NCBI GenBank assembly: GCA_947176485.1
Contig: CAMWQS010000090.1
Location: 1-5,907 of the forward strand
DNA length: 5,907 nucleotides
Direction: 5' to 3'
DNA from: an uncultured Clostridia bacterium
Lineage (GTDB): Bacteria; Bacillota; Clostridia; Christensenellales; Borkfalkiaceae
The notes beneath the pieces were generated by a model. That model was given only the letters and a program-made list of their open reading frames with translations. It was not told the DNA's origin and made no database searches. Made by a program: the position numbers and the translations under genes. Of this stretch, positions 1-5,805 are shown piece by piece; the stretch's first letter is position 1, and every line of letters begins with the position of its first letter.

Positions 1-84
1 GGCCCTATCCGCCGTCGGTCTTACGTCGTTCCCGTCGAGATCGGCCAGCATCAAGCCCCGGTATTTACCGCTTATAATTCTCAT
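1..84 (-). CDS. rsmD: 16S rRNA (guanine(966)-N2)-methyltransferase RsmD, N-terminal fragment
   Basis: Only the first 28 codons are in the window; the gene continues past the left edge. The translation begins MRIISGKYRG and ends with VRPTADRA, which matches the start of the RsmD family (MRII-G-RG, then RPT-DR ahead of the methyltransferase core). RsmD methylates G966 of 16S rRNA in the assembling 30S subunit, using S-adenosylmethionine; the catalytic domain itself is not visible here. The ATG overlaps the stop of the preceding gene as ATGA, so translational coupling is likely. Only a weak purine-rich ribosome site (AAGGG, about 13 nt upstream) is present. The identification rests on a short but distinctive N-terminus; no other family I know fits both motifs. 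Confidence 0.85.
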   Translation of the reverse strand, partial: MRIISGKYRGLMLADLDGNDVRPTADRA

Positions 85-701
85 TTTTTCTTATTGCCCT
101 TAACTTCTTCAACGGCGGCAAGCTGGTCTTGCTTTTTCTTTTCGGTTTTGCCGCCCCAAATATACGCGCCGAGATGCACGCCCGCATAGGGAATTATCCA
201 AATGAAATTCAGCCACTGCGAAACTCCCGCAAGCTTAAAGGGGAAATACGCCCAGCCGAATGCGTACATAAGCGCAAACTGGCATACGTCGTTATGATAC
301 GCCCCTTCTATAATCTGAAAGATTATAAACGGTACACAGCTAATCACGGGAATCAGCGCGCCCTTTATCAAAGAGTACTCGCCGATATACAGCCGCGAGC
401 CGTCGTCGTTTGCGCCCACTTTGCGTTTGTTACCGTTTTGCACCGTCTTTTTATAAGCCGTTACGCCGTTCTGCTTGCCGAAAATTACCGTTGCGGCAAT
501 AATCAGCACTTCGCCGACCAACAAAACCACTATTTTAAGCGCAATATCGTCTTCGTTGCCGTACGCCGCGTAACTGATTACGGTCGAGCTTAGTATGAGC
601 GAAAGCATAAGCGGGAAAGCCACGCCTACGAGTAGGTCTTTAAGCTCTAAAAGAAACTTCTTTCCAAAATCTTTTGAAGCAATTTTTTCTTTGTTTTCCA
701 A
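81..701 (-). CDS. Uncharacterised multi-pass membrane protein (206 aa)
   Basis: I do not recognise a family. The 206-residue product has a short charged N-terminus (about 1-21), hydrophobic segments at about 22-47, 53-75, 110-133, 140-158 and 163-183, a basic polar loop at about 76-108 (K/N/R rich, then a DDGSRLYIGEYS stretch), and a very charged lysine-rich tail after 184. This suggests an integral cytoplasmic-membrane protein with four or five spans and cytoplasmic ends. No enzymatic motif or signal peptide is evident. The start is TTG at 701..699; an AGGGG lies about 10 nt upstream and no in-frame ATG occurs before residue 32, so TTG is the best choice. It lies 69 nt downstream of alr, and its TGA overlaps the rsmD ATG by ATGA, so the three genes are probably co-transcribed. 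The coding call is secure (long hydrophobic pattern, coupled stop/start); the function is unknown. Confidence 0.8.
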   Translation of the reverse strand: MENKEKIASKDFGKKFLLELKDLLVGVAFPLMLSLILSSTVISYAAYGNEDDIALKIVVLLVGEVLIIAATVIFGKQNGVTAYKKTVQNGNKRKVGANDDGSRLYIGEYSLIKGALIPVISCVPFIIFQIIEGAYHNDVCQFALMYAFGWAYFPFKLAGVSQWLNFIWIIPYAGVHLGAYIWGGKTEKKKQDQLAAVEEVKGNKKK

Positions 702-770
702 TTCCGTAAATCCCCTTTCCGGTTAAAAACTCGCCAAAGGCTCGTCCCAATCGTATTGAATAAAATTTTC

Positions 771-1745
771 TTAACGTAAATACACTCTTTCGGAACGCTT
801 GGTTACCGAAGTCAGCACCTCGTAAGAGATAGTCCCCGCAAGCCTCGCGTAAGCGTCTGCGTCGGATAAAACGCACTTCATAGCTTCGCCGCCGTTTGAA
901 ATAAAAGCGTCCATGCACAGCGTCTTTTCACCAAGCGGAACTCCCCTGAAAAAGCCGTCCGCATAGCCCAAGCGGTAAACGCTTAATTTGCCGTAATTTT
1001 TATCAGCAATATTGTAGCCGATGCCGCCGCCGATGAATTGAGTTTGCTGGGTTCTCCGGGCGTAAACTTTAAGTGCGGGCGTAAAGCCCTTTGCGTAAAA
1101 TCCGATAGGAGCATAGCCGTATAAAAGTATGCCCGCACGCGCCCCGCCAAGCAGATATTCACCACCCCGCAAAACGCCTCCGCTTGCCGATAGGTGCCCA
1201 AATATGTTGGAGTTTCGCGCTTTTACTATCTTTTCAGCGCGTGTAAAAAGCGCAAGCTGTTTTCGGCTTTCCGCCGAGTTTTCGGGGGCGTATAAATGCG
1301 AATAAACGCTGATTATATTATCGGCTTTAACCGCGTCTAAAACCTTAGTAAGCTCTAACAAATTGCAGCCCGAACGGTTCATCCCCGTGTTTACTTTTAT
1401 ATGGCATAAATTATCGCCGCAAAGAGCCGCCGTTTCAACCGAATTGACGGTCAGTTCAAGTGAATAAAAAGCCGCCCTATCCGCGTCGCTTTTATCCAGC
1501 GGCGGAGTGAACACCAAAACTGGCTTGGATACCCCTGCAACCCTAAGTGCAATACCCTCGTCGATAATGGCAACGCAAAAGCCGTCAACGACGTCTTCTA
1601 CGGCGCGTGCCACTTCCTCCGCACCGTGCCCGTAGGCGTCCGCTTTTACGACCGCGTAAAAAAATCTGTTACCCAAAATTTTACGCAAATTCAAGGCGTT
1701 TTGTCTGATTGCCCGAAGGTCTATTACCGAAATGGTTTTCTGCAT
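771..1745 (-). CDS. alr: Alanine racemase (PLP-dependent)
   Basis: Interconverts L- and D-alanine in the cytoplasm, supplying D-Ala for peptidoglycan cross-links. Visible family features are the PLP-lysine motif AVVKADAYGHG with Lys34; KVNTGMNRSG (Lys117 and Arg124, matching the loop with the carbamylated Lys and active-site Arg); HLSASGG near 184-190; RAGILLYG with Arg203, which contacts the PLP pyridine ring; GGIGYN with Tyr244, the probable second catalytic base; LCMD at 276-279; and a C-terminal GTISYEVL...RVYL typical of the family end. At 324 aa it is shorter than most homologues (about 360-390), but the fold-II barrel and C-terminal beta domain both appear present, so it should be active. 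The ATG is the only sensible start: an in-frame TAA lies five codons upstream and the N-terminus aligns well (VIDLRAIRQN). No Shine-Dalgarno sequence is visible. A terminator and its own promoter separate it from bioY. Confidence 0.95.
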   Translation of the reverse strand: MQKTISVIDLRAIRQNALNLRKILGNRFFYAVVKADAYGHGAEEVARAVEDVVDGFCVAIIDEGIALRVAGVSKPVLVFTPPLDKSDADRAAFYSLELTVNSVETAALCGDNLCHIKVNTGMNRSGCNLLELTKVLDAVKADNIISVYSHLYAPENSAESRKQLALFTRAEKIVKARNSNIFGHLSASGGVLRGGEYLLGGARAGILLYGYAPIGFYAKGFTPALKVYARRTQQTQFIGGGIGYNIADKNYGKLSVYRLGYADGFFRGVPLGEKTLCMDAFISNGGEAMKCVLSDADAYARLAGTISYEVLTSVTKRSERVYLR

Positions 1746-1760
1746 ACGAACATTGTATGC
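1742..1760. repeat. Inverted repeat spanning the alr start codon
   Basis: The plus strand reads GCATAC, a 7-nt centre GAACATT, then GTATGC, a perfect 6-bp dyad. In the alr mRNA it would form a small hairpin whose 3' arm contains the AUG. There is no ribosome-binding site upstream. It may act as an operator or a start-sequestering hairpin, or it may be chance; the stem is short. Confidence 0.4.
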
Positions 1761-1786
1761 TTAAAAACCGAAAAGTGTATAAAGAC

Positions 1787-1815
1787 ATTCTAACACATCG
1801 CACCGCTTATTGCAA
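1787..1815 (-). promoter_or_regulatory. Sigma-A type promoter for alr (extended -10)
   Basis: On the minus strand, TTGCAA (1815..1810) is followed after exactly 17 nt by TAGAAT (1792..1787), with TGT directly before the -10 hexamer as an extended -10 element. The predicted start of transcription is near 1780, giving a leader of about 35 nt before alr. The -35 begins immediately beyond the T-tract of the bioY terminator, so alr appears to form an independent transcription unit. The same TTGCAA-17-TGn pattern is found before tilS. Confidence 0.7.
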
Positions 1816-1817
1816 GC

Positions 1818-1845
1818 AAAAAAAATCCGCCTTATCGGCGGATTT
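1818..1845 (-). terminator. Intrinsic terminator at the end of bioY
   Basis: On the minus strand a 9-bp perfect stem (AAATCCGCC, loop GATAA, GGCGGATTT) is followed by an uninterrupted run of Ts (positions 1825 to 1818 are all A on the plus strand). This is a textbook rho-independent terminator for minus-strand transcription. The bioY stop codon TAA lies in the loop and the last codons of bioY form the 5' arm. It isolates bioY and the upstream operon from alr. Confidence 0.9.
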
Positions 1846-2452
1846 CCTCTTGTTTATCCGTATTAGCAGATTGTTTCAGCTTATTTCTGCCCCTTCTTAA
1901 GTGCGGAAGAACACGCCACGCAAGCACCGCCGCCAAAAGGCACAGTGCCAAATCCTTGGGCATATACAACAGGTTGAACTCTATAACGTACTTCCCAAGG
2001 TCGGGTGAATGAAGATAAAATTGCCAAATAAGCGCAAAATAAGGCATCCCCACGGCGTAATTTACTATAAACGCCGCAACCGCCGCAACAACGTACCGCC
2101 AGAACGGTAAGCCGTCTTTACGCACTAAAAGCCCCGCAACGAGCGCGCTTAAAATAAAGCCGAGAACGTATCCGAAGGTCGGCATCAAAACATAGGCAAT
2201 TCCGCCGCCGAGGTTCGTAAAAACGGGTATACCGACAAGCCCCGCCGCACAGTAAACCGCCATACTTATCGCCCCTTTCTTCCAGCCGAGAAGCAAGCCC
2301 GCAAGCACGCTTAAAACCGTTTGAAAGGTCAGCGGCACGGGGAAGAAGGGTATACTTATATTTGCGCCCGCAGTCATCAGCGCGACGAAAAGCGCACACT
2401 CGGCAATATCCGCCGCAATAAGCTTTGCACTTATTTTTTTGGTCTTTTCCAT
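1832..2452 (-). CDS. bioY: Biotin transporter BioY (ECF substrate-binding S component)
   Basis: Membrane protein that binds biotin and imports it together with an ECF energising module (EcfT plus two ATPases), none of which is encoded here, so it probably uses a shared module encoded elsewhere. The 206-aa sequence shows the BioY signature region: IPFFPVPLTFQTVLSVLAG at 34-52, then a glycine-rich stretch GLVGIPVFTNLGGG at 71-84, and PTFGYVLGF at 91-99. The late segment MPKDLALCLLA (about 164-174) matches the family's last helix. About six membrane helices are predicted (13-30, 41-56, 60-78, 85-109, 118-140, 160-182). The tail after 183 is polar and charged. The length is normal for the family. 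The ATG has only a weak AGG 2 nt upstream. A BirA-like inverted repeat lies just before it, suggesting repression by biotin, and no strong promoter is evident. Confidence 0.93.
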   Translation of the reverse strand: MEKTKKISAKLIAADIAECALFVALMTAGANISIPFFPVPLTFQTVLSVLAGLLLGWKKGAISMAVYCAAGLVGIPVFTNLGGGIAYVLMPTFGYVLGFILSALVAGLLVRKDGLPFWRYVVAAVAAFIVNYAVGMPYFALIWQFYLHSPDLGKYVIEFNLLYMPKDLALCLLAAVLAWRVLPHLRRGRNKLKQSANTDKQEEIRR

Positions 2453-2465
2453 AGCCTAACTTAAA

Positions 2466-2498
2466 TATTGCCAACCCGCTTTTTTCGGGTTGACAATA
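2466..2498. promoter_or_regulatory. Putative BirA (biotin repressor) operator upstream of bioY
   Basis: A 13-bp inverted repeat (plus-strand arms TATTGCCAACCCG and CGGGTTGACAATA, one mismatch that would be a G-U pair in RNA) surrounds a 7-nt centre, 13 nt before bioY. The half-sites TTGCCAACC and GGTTGACAA resemble the known BirA half-sites TTGTAAACC/GGTTTACAA of E. coli and the AACC...GGTT pattern in Bacillus, with one or two differences each. The spacing between half-sites is 11 nt, shorter than the about 16 nt of the E. coli bio operator. The location before a biotin transporter gene supports the idea. In RNA it could also form a stable hairpin, but no T-tract follows on either strand. Confidence 0.6.
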
Positions 2499-2507
2499 CC
2501 ACTTGAA

Positions 2508-3512
2508 TTATTCTTTATTTTCCGTTTGAGTGGGTTCAGTCTCCACTTCGCTCTGCCCTTGCACAGCGTCCCCGGAAGGGGCTTTGGCAGCCGCCTTTTT
2601 CTTCTTTAAAGAGAGATACCCCGCCACATATGCCGCAACTAACGCAACTACGACGCCGATTACGACACTTATCAACAAGGTTTTCGTTAACCCCATCCCG
2701 CCGTTTAAAACCACCACACTGGGCTGAATGTACGCTGCGGAAGTAGCCTTCGCATAAACCGCCCTACTGGTGCTTTCAAACGTTTCTATAAACTTCGTAA
2801 CAGTTTCCAAGTCGTACGTATTGATACCTTTATAAGCCGTTACTTCTTTAGCATAAGAGTTCAAAGTTTTACCTTCTACGACGAAGGTTTTGCCGTAGGT
2901 CGTAATAAGCGAGTCGTATTCTTGCTCTATAAACTCCAACTGCTCCTTTAACATATTATTCTGGGTAGCCGCATCGTAATCATCGAAGCCTTCGAGTAGG
3001 TTATAATTTATAACCATAGACTTGAGATACTCGGCGGGATATTCGGCAATGGAAGTTAAAAACGCTTTTGCTTCGTTAACGTCGCTGAAATACTTCGTCT
3101 TTGCAGTTATTTTATAAACCGTTTCTTTGTAAACGCTGGTGCCGTCCGTTGATAAAGGTGTAACCGATACGTCACGGGTAATGCTTATACCACCGCTTTT
3201 TACCATTTTGTCCACGTCAACGTTGGAAAAATTGCCCTTTTCCTTTATCTCGTTAAGCGTTTCCGCAGAAGTCAGGTCCGAATAATAGAACAGCTTTCCG
3301 TCGGGGTAGCTGTAAAAAGCGTCCTTGTCGCCACCGGGCAAATTCAAGCTGAACTCCATTTCGTAATTCTTTACCCTCGGGTTGTACGCGTAATAAAACA
3401 AAATCGCGCACGCAAGCGCCACCAAAACCGCAACTATAAGTGCAAGCCACTTTTTCAGCCAGATGGTTTTACAAATATCGTTCAGCGTTAAGCCTTTGTT
3501 TTCTTCTTCCAT
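2508..3512 (-). CDS. Wzz/YveK-like two-pass membrane protein (polysaccharide chain-length regulator type)
   Basis: The 334-aa product has the architecture of Wzz-domain proteins: a short cytoplasmic start containing LTLNDICKTIWLKKW, transmembrane helix one at about 21-42, a large extracytoplasmic domain of roughly 230 residues with an alpha-helical later half (about 180-260), transmembrane helix two at about 277-300, then a lysine-rich stop-transfer (LKKKK) and an acidic, low-complexity tail of about 25 residues. Such proteins help set the length or export of capsule and other surface polysaccharides, usually with a cytoplasmic tyrosine kinase; no kinase domain or partner gene is seen here. 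The proline-rich motif often found before the second helix is not obvious, so the function is less certain than the topology. The start at 3512 is chosen because AGGAG lies 6 nt upstream; an ATG six codons earlier (3530) has no ribosome site. The gene starts 42 nt after hpt. Confidence 0.6.
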   Translation of the reverse strand: MEEENKGLTLNDICKTIWLKKWLALIVAVLVALACAILFYYAYNPRVKNYEMEFSLNLPGGDKDAFYSYPDGKLFYYSDLTSAETLNEIKEKGNFSNVDVDKMVKSGGISITRDVSVTPLSTDGTSVYKETVYKITAKTKYFSDVNEAKAFLTSIAEYPAEYLKSMVINYNLLEGFDDYDAATQNNMLKEQLEFIEQEYDSLITTYGKTFVVEGKTLNSYAKEVTAYKGINTYDLETVTKFIETFESTSRAVYAKATSAAYIQPSVVVLNGGMGLTKTLLISVVIGVVVALVAAYVAGYLSLKKKKAAAKAPSGDAVQGQSEVETEPTQTENKE

Positions 3513-3518
3513 AATTTT

Positions 3519-3523
3519 CTCCT
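3519..3523 (-). promoter_or_regulatory. Ribosome-binding site fixing the start of the Wzz-like gene
   Basis: AGGAG with a 6-nt spacer to the ATG at 3512, the same spacing as for hpt (4110-4114) and the MIF homologue (4482-4486). It lies downstream of an alternative ATG at 3530, which argues that the upstream ATG is not used. Confidence 0.8.
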
Positions 3524-3554
3524 CTTTCATATTAATCGTAAATTACCCGCACGC

Positions 3555-4103
3555 TTACTTCTTCTCGTAAACGCTCGGTTTTAAAATTCCAATATAGGGA
3601 ATATGCCGATACTGCTCGTCGTAGTCAAGCCCGTAACCAACCACAAACTCGTTTTCGATATCAAAGCAGTTATAATCGGGCTCGATATCGTACTCGCGCC
3701 TATCTTCCTTGTTCAAAAGAGTAACTATTTTTACGGACGCCGCGCCGCGCTCCAATAAAAGCGCCTTTAAGTTCGCAAGCGTAAAACCGCTGTCAATAAT
3801 GTCCTCCACGATTATCACGTCTCTGCCAGCAACGTCCCTGTCCAAGTCCTTTTTAATATGAAGTTTACCCGAAGAAACCGTACCGGAGCCGTAGCTTGAT
3901 ACAACCATAAAGTCGAGCTCTAACGGCATCGTAAGAAACCGTATAAAGTCCGCATAAAAAATTATACTGCCCTTTAAAATTCCTACGACGAGAGGGCGTT
4001 TGCCCTCGTATTCTTCGTCAACGGCAAGGGCGACTTCCTTCACTCGCTGTTTAAGCTGCTCCTCGGTGAGCATAATGCGCTCGAAATCGGGATGCTTATT
4101 CAT
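3555..4103 (-). CDS. hpt: Hypoxanthine phosphoribosyltransferase
   Basis: Cytoplasmic purine-salvage enzyme that joins hypoxanthine (often also guanine) to PRPP to give IMP (or GMP) and pyrophosphate. The PRPP-binding motif VIIVEDIIDSGFTL is at 96-109 with the paired acidic residues Glu100 and Asp101. The pyrophosphate loop LKGS is at 43-46, and the flexible loop SSYGSGTVSSGK at 69-80. The purine-recognition region has Lys132 and the run EFVVGYGLDYDEQYR at 152-166, close to the family consensus, followed by the standard ending PYIGILKPSVY. At 182 aa it is full length. AGGAG lies 6 nt before the ATG. It follows the MIF homologue by 30 nt and tilS is two genes upstream, preserving most of the tilS-hpt arrangement of Firmicutes, but the next gene is not ftsH. 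Confidence 0.96.
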   Translation of the reverse strand: MNKHPDFERIMLTEEQLKQRVKEVALAVDEEYEGKRPLVVGILKGSIIFYADFIRFLTMPLELDFMVVSSYGSGTVSSGKLHIKKDLDRDVAGRDVIIVEDIIDSGFTLANLKALLLERGAASVKIVTLLNKEDRREYDIEPDYNCFDIENEFVVGYGLDYDEQYRHIPYIGILKPSVYEKK

Positions 4104-4133
4104 AACCTTCTCCTAAGTCTTTTGTAATTTAAC

Positions 4134-4475
4134 TTAAAAATTTCCGCCGTTCCAGCCCCAATCTTTAATTCCTTCGTAAGTAACGTAAACGGAAGAAGGC
4201 TGAATATTCAATTTATCTTTTAAAACGTTGCAAATTGCCGCCGTCATACGCTCGCAGTCGCCTGAAGAAGGGTTTCCAAACAGTTTAACCCCCACATATG
4301 CCGCGTTTTCAAGCTTTTTGCCCGCAAAATACAAGTCGTAATTATCGGCAATTCCCACCATCAAATAGCTTTCGGGCTTGTGCATAATCGCAATATTTTT
4401 GCCGAGTTCAGACTTTAAAATTTCCTTCTTTTCATCGGTAAGCTTCGCCGAAATTTTGCAATCGATAAAAGGCAT
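4134..4475 (-). CDS. MIF-family protein (macrophage migration inhibitory factor/tautomerase superfamily)
   Basis: The 113-aa product aligns by eye along its length with MIF: Pro directly after the initiator Met (the catalytic N-terminal proline of the tautomerase superfamily, exposed after Met removal), HKPESYLMV at 32-40 (matching GKPPQYIAV of MIF, with Lys33 equal to the catalytic Lys32 of the mature protein), SSVYVTYEG at 94-102 (matching RVYINYYD, with Tyr97 near the active site), and WGWNGGNF at the end (matching VGWNNSTF). Asn97 of MIF appears replaced by Thr99, and the CxxC redox motif of mammalian MIF is absent. Members form trimers and tautomerise keto-enol substrates such as phenylpyruvate in vitro; the physiological substrate here is unknown. 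No signal peptide is present. AGGAG lies 6 nt upstream and overlaps the tilS TAG stop, with 9 nt between the two genes, so it is probably translationally coupled to tilS. Confidence 0.87.
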   Translation of the reverse strand: MPFIDCKISAKLTDEKKEILKSELGKNIAIMHKPESYLMVGIADNYDLYFAGKKLENAAYVGVKLFGNPSSGDCERMTAAICNVLKDKLNIQPSSVYVTYEGIKDWGWNGGNF

Positions 4476-4484
4476 AATTCTCTC

Positions 4485-5798
4485 CTAAAATATTTCACTG
4501 ATAATAAATCCCGTTTTGCGGGTTTTATCCGTAATCTTAATTTTATCGGATATTTCAACCCCACAAACGGCAAGAATTTCATTGCCGTCCGCAATTAACG
4601 GAATGGTTTTTCTTAGTCTTACAGGGATTTTTTTATCCGTAAAGAAGTCACCCAAGCTTTTAGTTCCGCCGCCGAATTTGGTGAACTTGTCCCCGCTTTT
4701 CATAAAGCGTACGACTGCGGTTTGAGGTATCGCGTCAAAATCAAACTTCAATATTTTTTTATCCGAAAACGCGGCAAAATTGCCCTCGCTTTCCGTGATT
4801 TTAAGCAATTGCCCCCCATATATGCTTGATTTAGCGCATATATAGTCTGAAAAAGGCACTTCACCTTCAACCCTTTCCAAAACGGTTTTCTTTATAGAAA
4901 TACAGCCGTCTTCCTTGTAAGCAGTTAGTCCCAAAAATTCAAACTTCTTTCCGTTTTCGGCAAATTGTAAACTGTATAAAGTGTCAACCTGCGTTGATGT
5001 GTAATCCTTCTTTTTGAAGTAATCTTTAATGACGGTAACCGCCGCACGGGAAAACAGAGGTTTTTCACAGTTTTTAATAATTGCGGTATCGCCGTCCAGC
5101 TTCAATAAACCACGCCTTTTAACTTCGGCTTGAATAAACGCCTCGTCCTCTGCCGCAAGCCGTGAAAATCTGTAAATGGCTTTCGCCGCGTCGGGAACGG
5201 CTTTTTCAAGTGCGGGAAGTACGTTATTTCGAATATAGTTGCGGGTGTACGCGTCAGAGAGGTTGGTTTCGTCATCGACGAAAGGCACCCCGTTTTCGGC
5301 AACGTATGCGTTAATTTCTTCACGCGTGCAAGCGACAAGCGGGTGAATTAAATTCAGTTCGCCCCCTTCGTCGTTCGAAATTACTGCGGCGGTTATTCCC
5401 GTAACGCCCGCGAGCGCACTGCCGCGTGCAAGGTTAAAAAGCACTGTTTCCGCGTTGTCGTTCAAGTGGTGCGCGGTCGCAATAAAGTCCACGCCCTTTG
5501 CCGCTTGAAAATAGCAACTTCTGCGCCAATCACGCGCCGCCGCCTCGGTTTTAAGCGCAAGCCCATCGGCTTTGAAACAAGTTAGACCGATGCCGTTCTC
5601 GTCGCACCAGTTTTTAACGAACGCACTGTCGCTTGCAGAGCTTTCACGCATTTTATGGTCGCAGTTCAAAGCGGTAAGTGTAATTCCGTACTCCTCTTTG
5701 TGTGCGTTCATAAAGTGCAAAAGCGCCATCGAATCTCTGCCGCCAGACACGGCAACGCAAATTTTCTTGCCTTTATATGCGGCGAGCTCAAGTTTCAT
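4485..5798 (-). CDS. tilS: tRNA(Ile)-lysidine synthetase TilS
   Basis: Essential cytoplasmic enzyme that uses ATP and lysine to convert C34 of the CAU-anticodon tRNA-Ile into lysidine, switching it from Met to Ile identity. With the start at 5798 the protein has 437 aa. The PP-loop ATP-binding motif SGGRDS is at 18-23. NCDHKMRESSASD follows at about 45-57, and TAHHLNDNAETVLFNLARG at about 108-126. TREEINAYV and DDETN, then RNYIRNNVLP, mark the end of the catalytic domain (about 158-194). The C-terminal TilS domain has MKSGDKFTKFGG, KSLGDFFTDKKIP and LRKTIPLIADG at about 366-405. All domains are present. The reading frame is open farther upstream to a TTG at 5834, but that TTG is part of the -35 box of a near-consensus promoter whose start point falls at the 5798 ATG, and homologues begin close to here; another ATG at 5807 overlaps the -10. 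No Shine-Dalgarno site precedes any of these starts. Confidence 0.95.
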   Translation of the reverse strand: MKLELAAYKGKKICVAVSGGRDSMALLHFMNAHKEEYGITLTALNCDHKMRESSASDSAFVKNWCDENGIGLTCFKADGLALKTEAAARDWRRSCYFQAAKGVDFIATAHHLNDNAETVLFNLARGSALAGVTGITAAVISNDEGGELNLIHPLVACTREEINAYVAENGVPFVDDETNLSDAYTRNYIRNNVLPALEKAVPDAAKAIYRFSRLAAEDEAFIQAEVKRRGLLKLDGDTAIIKNCEKPLFSRAAVTVIKDYFKKKDYTSTQVDTLYSLQFAENGKKFEFLGLTAYKEDGCISIKKTVLERVEGEVPFSDYICAKSSIYGGQLLKITESEGNFAAFSDKKILKFDFDAIPQTAVVRFMKSGDKFTKFGGGTKSLGDFFTDKKIPVRLRKTIPLIADGNEILAVCGVEISDKIKITDKTRKTGFIISEIF

Positions 5799-5805
5799 AA
5801 AAGTC

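Noticed and set aside
129..593. 154-codon open frame on the plus strand
   Set aside because: It lies wholly antisense to the membrane protein gene, has no recognisable protein pattern, and is rich in Arg/His/Tyr/Cys as expected from an antisense shadow.
722..750. Possible terminator after alr (GCC-TTT-GGC followed by Ts)
   Set aside because: The stem has only three contiguous pairs, then a two-base mismatch on each side; too weak to call, and read-through to the next gene is plausible. A weak promoter-like TTGGGA-17-TTTAAC in the same gap was also not convincing.
640..918. 92-codon minus-strand frame across the alr/membrane protein gap
   Set aside because: It is out of frame inside the well-conserved C-terminus of alr, very arginine-rich, and has no family resemblance.
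1743..1757. LexA/SOS box (CGAAC half-site) at the alr start
   Set aside because: Only one half matches the Firmicute CGAACnnnnGTTCG form; the other side reads TATGC, and alr is not an expected SOS gene.
2466..2498. Intrinsic terminator of the tilS-to-Wzz operon
   Set aside because: The stem is strong, but neither strand has a T-tract after it (the minus strand continues TTTAAG). An operator before bioY fits better, although a factor-dependent end cannot be excluded.
3513..3530. Upstream ATG (3530) as start of the Wzz-like gene
   Set aside because: No ribosome site precedes it, and the AGGAG located within these six codons is ideally spaced for the ATG at 3512.
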